Assembly: GCA_964390625.1 (NCBI GenBank)
Contig: CAYMID010000009.1
Coordinates: 1-31,247, forward strand
Length of the DNA: 31,247 nucleotides
DNA from: 2-12-FULL-41-16 sp964390625
GTDB taxonomy: Bacteria; Patescibacteriota; Patescibacteriia; Magasanikbacterales; UBA922
Reading direction: 5' to 3'
The notes below the pieces were generated by a model. That model was not told where the DNA came from, made no database searches, and worked only from the letters and a program-made list of their open reading frames with translations. Positions within the stretch are counted from its first letter, which is position 1, and the number at the start of each line of letters is the position of its first letter. Position numbers and translations under genes: made by a program. Shown here one piece after another: positions 15,228 to 24,033 of this stretch.

Positions 15228-15584
15228 TTATTTGGCTTTGCGAAATTTAACGCTAAACACCGGTTCGTACTGATTTTGGTATTTGTCAGTTACTTCGACT
15301 TGCTCTCCTTTAACCAAACGAGTCAAGGCAATGTCACTGAGCATTTCCATGTCTGATTCCAAATCTACTTTGAGGTCTTCGAGTTCAGTCGCTTCTTTGG
15401 TAAAGTTTTCGCGCACGGTGTTTTCGATCTGTTTTTTGCGCTCGCGTAGGGTTTTGAGTTTGTCAGTTAACTCGGTGTATTCCTGAGTGCCAGCCAGTGC
15501 ATCTTTGTACATGGCCCGTAATTCTTTGATACGAGCACGATTTTTCTCAACACGGTCAAAAATTTCCTGAACCGAATGTTCCAT
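15228..15584 (-). CDS. Coiled-coil protein of unknown function
   Basis: 118 residues from ATG 15584 (MEHSVQEIFDRVEKNRARIKELR). About the first 90 residues form a heptad-rich charged coiled coil; the tail has LVKGEQVEVTDKYQNQYEPVFSVKFRK. I do not recognise a named family. It is the first gene of a unit with the exonuclease. An in-frame ATG at 15641 lies upstream of the promoter and is rejected. Confidence 0.75.
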   Translation of the reverse strand: MEHSVQEIFDRVEKNRARIKELRAMYKDALAGTQEYTELTDKLKTLRERKKQIENTVRENFTKEATELEDLKVDLESDMEMLSDIALTRLVKGEQVEVTDKYQNQYEPVFSVKFRKAK

Positions 15585-15612
15585 AGAAATAAAAAAGACA
15601 AAAGTAGTGCGG

Positions 15613-15641
15613 AGTATATCATAGCTACGGACCGCTGCCAA
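15613..15641 (-). promoter_or_regulatory. Promoter of the coiled-coil/exonuclease unit
   Basis: Leftward -35 TTGGCA (15636-15641), 17-bp spacer, -10 TATACT (15613-15618), about 28 nt before the ATG. Confidence 0.7.
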
Positions 15642-15646
15642 GCGCG

Positions 15647-15676
15647 TTGACTAAGGCCAAAATAAGCCAGTATACT
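15647..15676 (+). promoter_or_regulatory. Promoter of the PIG-V-like gene (leaderless type)
   Basis: -35 TTGACT (15647-15652), 18-bp spacer, -10 TATACT (15671-15676). Only 8 nt lie between the -10 and ATG 15685, so transcription should start at or within 2 nt of the start codon. Confidence 0.7.
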
Positions 15677-15684
15677 ATGGGCAT

Positions 15685-16827
15685 ATGCACACTTTTTACA
15701 AAGCCTTGGGCCTGACCACATTCTTTTTTGCCATGGTCGCCGGGGTCGTTTTTTTGGCAAATTTTCGTCTTAATTTGTACCACGATGCGTACTACGAATC
15801 ACCGGCCACTACCAGTGAAATCGCTCCGCGCTTGGACACTACTCGCTTTTGGCTAAACCTGTACCGCTGGGATGCTGGCTGGTACTGGGACCTGGCTACC
15901 AAAGGCTATCGCCCCGAAAACGCGACCTTTTTTCCGCTGTATCCAACTGTGGTTCGCGGTCTAATGTACCTGCAAGCACCGGGACCGAATAATTTTAGCA
16001 ACGCTGCTCTGATTGTGTCTGTACTTGGTGTGTTTGGTATAACAGCCTTGCTCATTACTTTGGCCAAACATGATGGACACACTGACCCAACGTACGCCGC
16101 TTTGTTGTTCTTGTTCTTTCCCTCGGCGATGTTTTTAGCTGCACCCTACACCGAGGCACTGTTTATTTGTCTGCTACTAGCGTATGTGTACGCACTTAAA
16201 CACCGCAAATGGTGGGTCTGCTTGTTACTCGGAATTGGGCTTGGTTTAACCCGTGTCACCGGCGTCATGATAATTTTGTATCCACTGTATTTATGGTGGC
16301 GCAATCGCTCCACCAACCAATGGCAGCCATACATTGCAGCCACACTCGGCCCACTAATTGGAGTGGCGATTTTGGCCGTAATTCAACACTACACCCTGCA
16401 CCATGCCTTGGCGTTTATTGCTAACCAAAATAACTGGGGCCGCACGACCACTCTAAACCCAGCCACGCTGTGGTCAAACTACGCCCAAAATTGGCGTGAT
16501 TTTATGAGTCTCTCCCTGTTTCACCCTCGTTTTATTGGGTGGGCTTTTACCTACCTATTTGCCGCGCTTGGCCTCGGTTTAACAGCGTGGTTATGGTTTA
16601 TCAAACGTGAGTATGCAGTGATAAGCGCAGCCATGATTGCTCTGCCTTTGTTAAGTGGTACCACTCATTCATTTCCCCGTTTGGTATTGCCTGCCATCCC
16701 TTTTGCTGCATTAGTTATTGCCGAGAAAATAAAAAATCCAACTGCGCGCGCCTTGCTACTAATTGGTTGCGTCGCTGGTTGGACTTTTTTCCTAATCTTG
16801 TTTACACGCGGATATTGGGTAGCCTAA
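15685..16827 (+). CDS. PIG-V-like membrane mannosyltransferase
   Basis: 380 residues with about ten hydrophobic segments. The family hallmark is RWDAGWYWDLATKGYRPENATFFPLYP (61-87): WDAGWY near the first outside loop and FFPLYP. Such enzymes use polyprenyl-phosphate-linked sugars to mannosylate envelope glycans or proteins. It has a leaderless-type promoter, is divergent from the coiled-coil gene, and its stop overlaps that of the pilin-like gene. The sugar and acceptor are unknown. Confidence 0.82.
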   Translation: MHTFYKALGLTTFFFAMVAGVVFLANFRLNLYHDAYYESPATTSEIAPRLDTTRFWLNLYRWDAGWYWDLATKGYRPENATFFPLYPTVVRGLMYLQAPGPNNFSNAALIVSVLGVFGITALLITLAKHDGHTDPTYAALLFLFFPSAMFLAAPYTEALFICLLLAYVYALKHRKWWVCLLLGIGLGLTRVTGVMIILYPLYLWWRNRSTNQWQPYIAATLGPLIGVAILAVIQHYTLHHALAFIANQNNWGRTTTLNPATLWSNYAQNWRDFMSLSLFHPRFIGWAFTYLFAALGLGLTAWLWFIKREYAVISAAMIALPLLSGTTHSFPRLVLPAIPFAALVIAEKIKNPTARALLLIGCVAGWTFFLILFTRGYWVA

Positions 16828-17270
16828 TTTTGTCCGACTGGTTTAACAATTGTTCTAATAAAACAATCTCGACCGGCCGTGTGTCGCCATGAGTTTGAAC
16901 CATACCAATAGGTGGATTGATCGGTATTGTCAGCAACATTAAATGTCGCACACAGCTCAAACTCGCGTCCATCGTTTTGGCCAGTGATTCGAAACTCGTA
17001 TGGTGCACCTGATTGCGGATCATTAAGGTTTAGATCCTGATTGTTGGCACGTTGATTATAAGTGTTAAGTTCCGCTATGGTCGCAGGCATTTTTTGATTA
17101 TTGCCCAGATAATAATTATTGACCGCATTTTCAAGGGCACTTAAATCCTGGATGCGAGCCTGGTCATAACGACGGGTGCGCGCTTCACGTGGCGAATCAA
17201 TAAAATATAAACCAGTGCCCACCAAAAGGACCCCAAACACGGCCGCGAGTATCAAGAAAATACGTTGCAT
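16824..17270 (-). CDS. Pilin-like membrane-anchored protein
   Basis: 148 residues. One N-terminal membrane helix (about 3-25) is followed by a mainly soluble domain with DLSALENAVNNYYLGNNQKMPATIAELN and YEFRITGQNDGREFELCATFN, an arrangement like the core of type II secretion/type IV pilins and pseudopilins, but without a prepilin cleavage site. It starts 1 nt after the DUF5671 gene. An in-frame ATG at 17279 would overlap that gene. Confidence 0.7.
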   Translation of the reverse strand: MQRIFLILAAVFGVLLVGTGLYFIDSPREARTRRYDQARIQDLSALENAVNNYYLGNNQKMPATIAELNTYNQRANNQDLNLNDPQSGAPYEFRITGQNDGREFELCATFNVADNTDQSTYWYGSNSWRHTAGRDCFIRTIVKPVGQN

Positions 17271-17271
17271 A

Positions 17272-17757
17272 TTAAGCATTAGTAATCTTGTGCGCTCGCA
17301 TGTCCCACAAATAATAGGCAAAAGCACTGCCGGCCACCACAATCATGGCCAATAACTTTAGGCTAAAACGCATGGTCAATTCGCCATCCAACAAACGATT
17401 CACTGCGGAAACCAACATAATCATAATACTAACTACCGCTCCAAACATGGTTAACCCAGTCATAAAACGACGGATTAACATGGTGCGCAGAGCCGGGATT
17501 GCGTCCATTCGGCGCATCATAAACCAAGCCATGCCAATTTGCACTGGGAAAAAGACAATCAGGGTAGACAGCGCCCCTTTTAACGTGCTCTTATATGCCT
17601 CAACTGAGTATTGGTTGTATTCCAAGGCATCCGGCACCAACAAATTAATTACCTGAAACAAAACTACCAACAAACTGATGAGCGTGGTATACACGACAAT
17701 CATGTTAAACAAATGTAGAAAAAACTCACGCGCACCATTTTCGACATGTTGTGCCAT
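17272..17757 (-). CDS. DUF5671 membrane protein
   Basis: 161 residues with four membrane helices. The N-terminal AREFFLHLFNMIVVYTTLISLLVVLFQVINLLVPD and the end YYLWDMRAH agree with DUF5671, a family known mainly from Patescibacteria. No catalytic residues are apparent. It lies between a methyltransferase (10-nt gap) and the pilin-like gene (1-nt gap), probably in one mRNA. Confidence 0.78.
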   Translation of the reverse strand: MAQHVENGAREFFLHLFNMIVVYTTLISLLVVLFQVINLLVPDALEYNQYSVEAYKSTLKGALSTLIVFFPVQIGMAWFMMRRMDAIPALRTMLIRRFMTGLTMFGAVVSIMIMLVSAVNRLLDGELTMRFSLKLLAMIVVAGSAFAYYLWDMRAHKITNA

Positions 17758-17767
17758 ATAAAAATAG

Positions 17768-18523
17768 TTAGGCCAGCAATCTGGCTTCTAGGAATAAAAA
17801 CAAAGGGATTTCCTTGCGCGATTGTTCAAGCGCGGCAAACGTACGGCCCTTTGGGCCTGGGCGATTCGAGATCCATTCTTCCAAACGCGTCACACCAAAA
17901 CCAGCTTTGCCTAGTACTTTGACATATGATTGCAATGGCCGGTGGAAACTGACCGTGTATGAATCAGGATCAGCACCTGGGTGCATTTGAATTTTATGTT
18001 TACTTTCGGATAGATAGGCATCGATGCGGCGATATTGCACCTCGCGGTCACGACTCCACTCCCAACTGGTGGCACGCGGTACACGGAACACAGGGTGATT
18101 CAATACTAAAAATAATGAACCACCGGGTTTGAGCACGCGAGCACACTCGCCTACTACCCCAGCCAAATTTTCCATATTCTGTAGGGCCAGGACAATAGTG
18201 ACCGCATCAAAAGTTTTATCTTTCAGTTTGCCGATACTATCAGCACTGGCCTTGAAATATTCAATATCACCACCTGCCTCTTTGGCTAAACGAATCATGT
18301 CTGTACCATTATCAACGCCCACCACTTCGGCTCCTGCCTGGGCAAAGGCACGCGCAAAAAAGCCAGTGCCACAACCCAAATCAAGTAGCTTCATCCCTTG
18401 CTTAGGAGCCACTAAACGCATTAAATTAGGCAATAGAATATCGGTTTGGAATGTCCCTGCCCCCTCGGCTAACAAGGCCTGATACCATTCAGCAGATTCA
18501 TGCCACGAAGTGTCTTTCTTCAT
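17768..18523 (-). CDS. SAM-dependent methyltransferase
   Basis: 251 residues. SAM-binding motif LLDLGCGTGFFARAF at 46-60, followed by the acidic VVGVDNGTDMIRLA and the post-motif NMENLAGVVGECARVLKPGGSLFLVLNHP, make a class I Methyltransf_11-type enzyme. The substrate is unknown. It is first in the unit with DUF5671 and the pilin-like protein. Start ATG 18523 is chosen over an in-frame ATG at 18571 lying in the preceding terminator. Confidence 0.87.
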   Translation of the reverse strand: MKKDTSWHESAEWYQALLAEGAGTFQTDILLPNLMRLVAPKQGMKLLDLGCGTGFFARAFAQAGAEVVGVDNGTDMIRLAKEAGGDIEYFKASADSIGKLKDKTFDAVTIVLALQNMENLAGVVGECARVLKPGGSLFLVLNHPVFRVPRATSWEWSRDREVQYRRIDAYLSESKHKIQMHPGADPDSYTVSFHRPLQSYVKVLGKAGFGVTRLEEWISNRPGPKGRTFAALEQSRKEIPLFLFLEARLLA

Positions 18524-18547
18524 ATATATCCAGAATATCAGACTTTT

Positions 18548-18586
18548 CCTAATAAATAAAGGACTGAGCAACCTGGCCCAGTCCTG
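18548..18586 (-). terminator. Terminator of the secreted-protein gene
   Basis: Plus-strand AGGACTG (18560-18566) pairs with CAGTCCT (18579-18585). Leftward the hairpin is followed by the T-rich TTATTTATT, ending transcription from the gene at 18616. Confidence 0.75.
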
Positions 18587-18615
18587 ACTCGCGCTGCTTG
18601 AATTGTAGTGCTGAC

Positions 18616-19149
18616 CTAATTTTGGGCAGCTGATTTTTGACCTAAACGATTCTGAAGCTTAGTTTTGAGCTCGGAGCGCTTGGACTCGTGGTTGGTCTGA
18701 CGTGTTTTCATCACAGCCAAACGAGCATCAGCCTGAGCTTGGGTAATGTACCCCTTAGTCACCAAAGCCTGAAGAGCTTCCTTTTGTTTAGTTTCGGCCG
18801 CAGCCTTTAATTTCTCAGCGAGCTGTTCACGGGTAATGCCTTTTTCTGTAGCCAGGTCTTGTAAAGTTTTGCCTTGTGACCACGCAGTTTTCATTTCATC
18901 GACACTCACCCCGAGGATGGCCGCATCGGCAGTAATACGACTGAGCCACTGGTCTGGGTCGTGCACAAAATCACCCATGCCTGGCATTCCGCCACCAAAA
19001 CCAGGACTGTGACCACGCATCTCGCCTTGTTTCCCATACCCTACATTATTTGCCGCAGCCACGTCTTGTACAGAGACGATACTGGCTCCGGCCAATAACG
19101 TTAACGCCAACGCTGGCACTACTAAATATTGTTTCTTGAATTTTTTCAT
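18616..19149 (-). CDS. Secreted helical protein, likely ECF target
   Basis: 177 residues with a signal peptide (MKKFKKQYLVVPALALTLLAGASIVSVQDVAA). A Gly/Met-rich stretch (GFGGGMPGMGDF) is followed by helical units: AILGVSVDEMKTAWSQGKTLQDLATEKGITREQLAEKLKAAA and LVTKGYITQAQADARLAVMK. This kind of envelope protein occurs in many Patescibacteria and Firmicutes, with unknown function. It lies 69 nt after the putative anti-sigma gene and has upstream a copy of the motif found before the sigma gene, so it is probably controlled by that factor. Confidence 0.8.
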   Translation of the reverse strand: MKKFKKQYLVVPALALTLLAGASIVSVQDVAAANNVGYGKQGEMRGHSPGFGGGMPGMGDFVHDPDQWLSRITADAAILGVSVDEMKTAWSQGKTLQDLATEKGITREQLAEKLKAAAETKQKEALQALVTKGYITQAQADARLAVMKTRQTNHESKRSELKTKLQNRLGQKSAAQN

Positions 19150-19173
19150 AGTGAGTAAGATAGGTAAGTAAGG

Positions 19174-19183
19174 AGGCTAGCCT
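19174..19183. repeat. 10-bp perfect palindrome in a 5' leader
   Basis: AGGCTAGCCT at 19174-19183 in the leader of the secreted-protein gene, with a wider imperfect AGATAG...CTATCT pairing around it. It could be a leader hairpin. Confidence 0.3.
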
Positions 19184-19194
19184 TCTATCTATAC

Positions 19195-19220
19195 TACGAC
19201 TTACTCTAAGTATTTATTTC
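19195..19220 (-). promoter_or_regulatory. Candidate ECF promoter of the secreted-protein gene
   Basis: Leftward GAAATAAAT (19212-19220), 14 bp, GTA (19195-19197). The same nine bases with the same 14-bp gap to GTA stand before the sigma gene. The motif overlaps the stop codon of the anti-sigma gene. Confidence 0.6.
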
Positions 19221-19953
19221 ACTGGTTGGGGATGTGTACATTTTGGCCATGACGCTCAATTATTTGTCGCCGGAATAAATGCACCTCGTTGACTGATAAA
19301 ACTCGTACACGCTCCGCCCAAAATTCTGGTGGTTGTAACTTACCCACTGCAGCCACAAACAAACCTGGTTCTAACGTTGGTAGTGGTTTAATCGCGTACT
19401 CTAGGTGGACAATTAAACTACCTTGCGGTGTTTGCACCAACATGGTCATTGGTGCAACTTGCAACACCCGTCCAACCACACCATGATTGCGTATTTCCAG
19501 ACTACGCTGAATTAATGGTCTGATAAAACGCTGTGTTTCTAAAGTTTCGGCAACATTAGTTGCAGCCAACGAAACACCGCCGATTAACACCACTACCAGG
19601 AGTCCTAACGCAACGTAGGCGTACGAATATTTGTACACCAAATCAGTACGTCTGAGTAAATAGCCAGCCAGCAAAATAACGCCAATCAACAATAACACTA
19701 ACGCATACGGAAATGAATCTACAAATGCGGCTAAACCAATATGACCAAAATGTAAATAAGCCAACGCATCGGACGCAGATAAATAAAATAAAGCGAGAGT
19801 GCATACTAGTACTGCCACGAACACAGATAACACGACTGCACTGCCCAAGCCAAGCCGTTCAGCCACAAACACAATACGCGAGCGCAACTTAATTCGCCCA
19901 CTGTGGATATCGGCCATAACTTTTTGTTGAATGTCTGTGTGTTGTTCGCTCAT
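19219..19953 (-). CDS. Putative membrane anti-sigma factor
   Basis: 244 residues. A short N-terminal cytoplasmic part (DIQQKVMADIHSGRIKLRSRIVFVAERLG) precedes three membrane helices (about 38-60, 75-97, 112-133); the C-terminal ~100 residues (RVLQVAPMTMLVQTPQGSLIVHLE..., WAERVRVLSVNEVHLFRR) look like a beta-rich outer domain. It overlaps the ECF sigma gene as ATGA. This gene order and layout are typical of an anti-sigma partner, although no zinc-binding motif is seen. The role is inferred from context. Confidence 0.72.
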   Translation of the reverse strand: MSEQHTDIQQKVMADIHSGRIKLRSRIVFVAERLGLGSAVVLSVFVAVLVCTLALFYLSASDALAYLHFGHIGLAAFVDSFPYALVLLLIGVILLAGYLLRRTDLVYKYSYAYVALGLLVVVLIGGVSLAATNVAETLETQRFIRPLIQRSLEIRNHGVVGRVLQVAPMTMLVQTPQGSLIVHLEYAIKPLPTLEPGLFVAAVGKLQPPEFWAERVRVLSVNEVHLFRRQIIERHGQNVHIPNQ

Positions 19954-20501
19954 ACTGGCGCCTGAAGGATATCTTTTAGTTGATTTTTGGCCCGTGAAAT
20001 TAAGGTACCGACAGTGTTGCGCGGGAGTCGTAAAATTTCGGCAATTTCTTCGTATGTTCGTTCCTCAAAGTAAAACAGAACGAGTGGTTCGCGATACTTA
20101 GGTTTTAATTGACTTAAAGCCTCAGCTACGCTCTCGCGTGTAAACGCATGGTCCATCTCCCTCGTTAAGTCAAGGCGTTCATCGGCTACCTCCCACTCGT
20201 GTTCATCAATAATCAACGGCTCTCGTTTAAACTTTTTGATGTGGTTGAGTGCTTCATTGTGTGCAATCCGATATAGCCAAGGCGAAAAACGGCGATCCAA
20301 GTCAAAGCCGTTCAAGTTGCGGTACGCTTTTATAAAAACATCTTGGAGCACATCCTCTTGGGCTGCCTGGTTAGGCACAAATTTACGGATATAACGCCCC
20401 AATTTAGGCTCGTACCGTTGAATGAGTTCACCGTATGGCTCTGACTCACCGGCCCGTACACGAGCCACCAGTGATTCGTCGCTTTCGATTGCTGGGTTCA
20501 T
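19950..20501 (-). CDS. ECF-type RNA polymerase sigma factor
   Basis: 183 residues. Region 2 (YGELIQRYEPKLGRYIRKFVPNQAAQEDVLQDVFIKAYRNLNGFDLDRRFSPWLYRIAHNEALNHIKK) and region 4 (ALSQLKPKYREPLVLFYFEERTYEEIAEILRLPRNTVGTLISRAKNQL) are complete; region 3 is absent, as in group 4 sigma factors. ATG 20501 (MNPAIESDE) is chosen because an earlier ATG at 20555 lies before the promoter motif. The GAAATAAAT-N14-GTA motif upstream suggests autoregulation, and the product probably also controls the secreted-protein gene. Confidence 0.93.
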   Translation of the reverse strand: MNPAIESDESLVARVRAGESEPYGELIQRYEPKLGRYIRKFVPNQAAQEDVLQDVFIKAYRNLNGFDLDRRFSPWLYRIAHNEALNHIKKFKREPLIIDEHEWEVADERLDLTREMDHAFTRESVAEALSQLKPKYREPLVLFYFEERTYEEIAEILRLPRNTVGTLISRAKNQLKDILQAPV

Positions 20502-20510
20502 ACTATGATA

Positions 20511-20536
20511 TACAATACATTGAGCACATTTATTTC
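20511..20536 (-). promoter_or_regulatory. Candidate ECF autoregulatory promoter
   Basis: Leftward GAAATAAAT (20528-20536), 14 bp, GTA (20511-20513), nine nt before the sigma ATG. It matches the motif at 19195-19220 in bases and spacing. Confidence 0.6.
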
Positions 20537-20548
20537 GCCACTGTCGTC

Positions 20549-20577
20549 TTGCCAAAAAGGCAAAATTAGGCTACAAT
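20549..20577 (+). promoter_or_regulatory. Promoter of the ABC exporter (leaderless type)
   Basis: -35 TTGCCA (20549-20554), 17-bp spacer, -10 TACAAT (20572-20577). Eight nt separate the -10 from ATG 20586. Confidence 0.7.
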
Positions 20578-20585
20578 TAGCCAAT

Positions 20586-22331
20586 ATGTCTAAACCTAAC
20601 CCCCCTACCCAGCCTAAACCGCCAAGCGTGTTTGGACTCCTTGGGCCCTATCGTAAACTCGTGTTCGACTTAGTCCTTTTAACTGTCGGCGCAAACGCCC
20701 TCAGTCTGGTGCTGCCACTTATGATCGCTCGCGGTATTGATGCGTACACCAACGGAACATTGCACCTTGGTCGTCTTGGCGTCGAATTTATTGCGATTGC
20801 GATTTTTATTTTTATCTTCACTTACCTGCAAAGTATTGTGCAGGCTATTGCCTCGGAACGAGTGGCTCGTGATTTACGCACTCAAGTAACCGCCAAAATT
20901 TCGGAACAAACATACGCTTTTGTCCAAACCGTCACCCCAGCCAAGCTATTGACCAATTTAACCGCTGACATTGACTCAATCAAAATGTTTGTGGCCCAGG
21001 CTATTGCAGCGTTGATCTCGTCGGCAGTTACCATTGTTGGTGCTAGCACACTATTGTTAATTATTGATTGGCGGTTAGGTTTAAGTGTCTTGGCTTTACT
21101 GCCAATTATTGCGACTGTCTTTTCCGTAGTTTTGGGCAAGGTGCGCGCGCTTTTTATTCAAAGTCGCGCTGTCTTGGATAAGCTTAATCGCGTGATTAAC
21201 GAAAGTATTTTAGGCTCAGCGCTCATCCGCGTGCTCAACTCAACTAATCAGGAAAATGCCAAATTTAAAGTGGCGAACACCGAGGCCACTACTATCGGCC
21301 TACGTATTTTGGCCTTATTTGCATCCATGATTCCGATTGTTATGTTTGTAGCCAACCTGGGTACGGTGGTCATTCTAACACTCGGTGGATGGTTTGTAAT
21401 TAATAGCAGCCTAACAGTTGGTGACTTTGCGGCCTTCATGAGTTATTTAACACTTTTGATTTTCCCAATCTTCGTAATTGGGTTTATGGGTAATATCATT
21501 GCCCAAGCCACCGCCTCGTACCAACGTCTGCGTGAAGTGCTTGATGCGCCTGTAACCACGCCACCGGGCACCACTCAAGCCACGCTTCGTGGTGATATTG
21601 CCATGCAGGGTGTAACTCTAACCTATGGCGAGAAAACTGCCCTAAAAGACGTATCGTTTAAGATTGCTGCCAATACCAGAACAGCCATCATTGGCCCAAC
21701 CGCCGCCGGCAAAACACAACTTCTCTATGCATTAACCGGACTGATTAAACCCCAGTCTGGAACAGTCTTATTCGATGGTGAGCCAGTTGATTCATACAAC
21801 CCAGCCTCACTCCACGCGCAAGTTGGTTTTGTGTTTCAAGATAGTATTATTTTTAACTTGAGCTTACGCGAAAATATCGCCTTTAACACCGCAGTAACTG
21901 ACGCTGATTTGAACAAAGCACTTGATACAGCCGAACTAACCGAATTTGTAACCAACCTCCCCGAAAAATTGGACACCGTTGTGTCGGAGCGCGGCACTTC
22001 GTTATCTGGTGGCCAAAAGCAACGCATTATGCTGGCCCGCGCTTTGGCTCTTAACCCAAAAATCTTACTACTCGATGACTTTACCGCTCGGGTTGATACG
22101 CACACTGAACAAAAAATTCTGACTAATATTGCCCGCAATTATCCTGACCTGACCCTAATCTCGGTTACCCAAAAATTAGCCGCCGTAGAAGCGTATGACC
22201 AAATTGTAGTGTTAATGGAAGGTGAGATTTTGGCCACTGGCACACACGCAGAATTAATGGACTCCTCGCCCGAATACGTACAAATTTATAACTCACAGCA
22301 AAGCACCAATGCGTATGACGTACACGTTTAA
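20586..22331 (+). CDS. ABC exporter half-transporter, degenerate ATP site
   Basis: 581 residues: six-helix exporter domain (about 25-310) and an ABC domain. Walker A GPTAAGKT is at 370-377 and the signature LSGGQ at 473-477, but Walker B has Asp498 instead of the catalytic Glu (LLLDDF) and the H-loop has Gln529 instead of His (VTQKL). These changes mark the degenerate member of a heterodimer such as TM287/288 or BmrCD. The next gene overlaps its end and encodes the partner. Substrates of such exporters include drugs, lipids and peptides; which applies here is unknown. Confidence 0.92.
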   Translation: MSKPNPPTQPKPPSVFGLLGPYRKLVFDLVLLTVGANALSLVLPLMIARGIDAYTNGTLHLGRLGVEFIAIAIFIFIFTYLQSIVQAIASERVARDLRTQVTAKISEQTYAFVQTVTPAKLLTNLTADIDSIKMFVAQAIAALISSAVTIVGASTLLLIIDWRLGLSVLALLPIIATVFSVVLGKVRALFIQSRAVLDKLNRVINESILGSALIRVLNSTNQENAKFKVANTEATTIGLRILALFASMIPIVMFVANLGTVVILTLGGWFVINSSLTVGDFAAFMSYLTLLIFPIFVIGFMGNIIAQATASYQRLREVLDAPVTTPPGTTQATLRGDIAMQGVTLTYGEKTALKDVSFKIAANTRTAIIGPTAAGKTQLLYALTGLIKPQSGTVLFDGEPVDSYNPASLHAQVGFVFQDSIIFNLSLRENIAFNTAVTDADLNKALDTAELTEFVTNLPEKLDTVVSERGTSLSGGQKQRIMLARALALNPKILLLDDFTARVDTHTEQKILTNIARNYPDLTLISVTQKLAAVEAYDQIVVLMEGEILATGTHAELMDSSPEYVQIYNSQQSTNAYDVHV

Positions 22332-24033
22332 AAATCTTTGGCCACTCATGCGCAACGAGCGGTTCAACTTGATTCGCGCTGGTGTGGCAATTGCCATCAA
22401 TTCACTGTGTAACTTGGCTGGACCAATTATCGTTGGTCACGCTTTGGATACTTACATTAAAAATCACGATTACCAGGGCGTTTTGCGTTCAACCGGTACT
22501 TTGCTTGCCGTGTACATGGTGGCATTAGTGGCAAGTTACCTGCAAACTCGCTGGATGGGCGGAGTTGGCCAACGTGTTTTATTTACAGTGCGTAACACTT
22601 TATTCGGCAAACTACAAACACTACCAGTGTCATTTTTTAATCAACACCAATCTGGTGATTTGATTTCACGCCTTAATAACGATACTGATAAATTAAACCA
22701 ATTTTTCTCACAATCACTGATGCAATTTATTGGTAATGCCTTCATTATGGTTGGGGCAGCCATTTTTCTGGTGGTGCTTAACCCCCGTTTGGGTTTGGCG
22801 ACATTGTTACCAGCGGCCTTGTTGTTTTTTTTCAATCGTGCCGTATCTGCCTGGGTTAAACACAAAAATGCGTTAAGTCTTAAAACTACAGGTAGTTTGA
22901 GTGCCGAAATTCAAGAAAGTTTAGATAACTTTAAAGTGATCGTAGCTTTTAACCGTCGCGATTATTTCCGACAAAAGTTTGGCGAGGCCAACGAAACTAA
23001 CTATGCGGCTGCCGTTGGGGCTGGCATGGCCAACAATATCTTTACCCCAGTCTATGGATTATCTTCGGCTTTGGCTCAATTAATTGTATTAGTATACGGT
23101 ATTTACCTTATCACCACTGGCAGCTTTACCATTGGTTTACTCGTCAGTTTCCTGGCCTATGCCACGAACTTCTATAACCCATTACGCCATTTGGCGGCAT
23201 TATGGGCTAACTTTCAAGTGGCGGTCGCGGGTTGGGATCGGATTGCGGATATTCTGGCCGTTGAGTCTGACCTGGTAACTGTTCCTGAAAAAAGTACCGA
23301 ACCAATCACCAACGCTCACCTACTTGAATTCAAAGACGTTCACTTTGCCTATCCAAATGGCAAGGTGGTACTGCATGATGTTAACCTTACATTAGAGGCC
23401 GGCAAAACATACGCGCTCGTAGGTCCAACTGGTGGTGGCAAAACTACCACCGCTTCCCTGATGGCCCGTTTATACGACCCAACCCAAGGATCAATCACTC
23501 TGCGCGGTCATGACTTGCGCAGTTACTCACCAACTGAACGCGCCCAAAAAATCGGCTTTATTTTGCAAGAACCAATGTTATTTAGTGGCACGATTAGCGA
23601 CAATATTAAATATGGTCACACTGAATATGCCAATTACTCAAATGAACAGTTGCACGCAGTGCTAAAAGAAGCGGGGTTAGACCGCCTCATGACTCGTTTT
23701 GATCAGGGACTAGACACCCCAGTCGCACACAGTGGTGACAGTATTAGTTTGGGCCAAAAACAAATTATTGCGTTTATGCGCGCCGTATTACGCCAACCAG
23801 AATTACTGATTTTAGACGAGGCCACGGCCAATATTGACACTGTGACCGAACAAATCCTCGATGAAATCTTAGCCAAATTACCGGCCACCACTACCCGCGT
23901 AATCATCGCCCATCGTTTGAATACAATTGCGAATGCGGATGAAATTTTCTTTGTGAATAGCGGCGCAGTCACACCAGCTGGCTCGATGGAACAAGCAGTG
24001 GAAATGTTATTGCACCACAAACGCCAGAGCTAG
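22309..24033 (+). CDS. ABC exporter half-transporter, catalytic partner
   Basis: 574 residues: a six-helix exporter domain and an ABC domain with Walker A GPTGGGKT at 372-379, catalytic Glu504 (LDEATANID) and His535 (IIAHRL). Its signature is ISLGQ (479-483) rather than LSGGQ, which fits because it faces the degenerate site of the first subunit. The start overlaps the upstream gene by 23 nt; a second in-frame ATG at 22315 is possible. Its stop codon shares CTAG with the convergent YtxH-like gene. Confidence 0.92.
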   Translation: MRMTYTFKNLWPLMRNERFNLIRAGVAIAINSLCNLAGPIIVGHALDTYIKNHDYQGVLRSTGTLLAVYMVALVASYLQTRWMGGVGQRVLFTVRNTLFGKLQTLPVSFFNQHQSGDLISRLNNDTDKLNQFFSQSLMQFIGNAFIMVGAAIFLVVLNPRLGLATLLPAALLFFFNRAVSAWVKHKNALSLKTTGSLSAEIQESLDNFKVIVAFNRRDYFRQKFGEANETNYAAAVGAGMANNIFTPVYGLSSALAQLIVLVYGIYLITTGSFTIGLLVSFLAYATNFYNPLRHLAALWANFQVAVAGWDRIADILAVESDLVTVPEKSTEPITNAHLLEFKDVHFAYPNGKVVLHDVNLTLEAGKTYALVGPTGGGKTTTASLMARLYDPTQGSITLRGHDLRSYSPTERAQKIGFILQEPMLFSGTISDNIKYGHTEYANYSNEQLHAVLKEAGLDRLMTRFDQGLDTPVAHSGDSISLGQKQIIAFMRAVLRQPELLILDEATANIDTVTEQILDEILAKLPATTTRVIIAHRLNTIANADEIFFVNSGAVTPAGSMEQAVEMLLHHKRQS

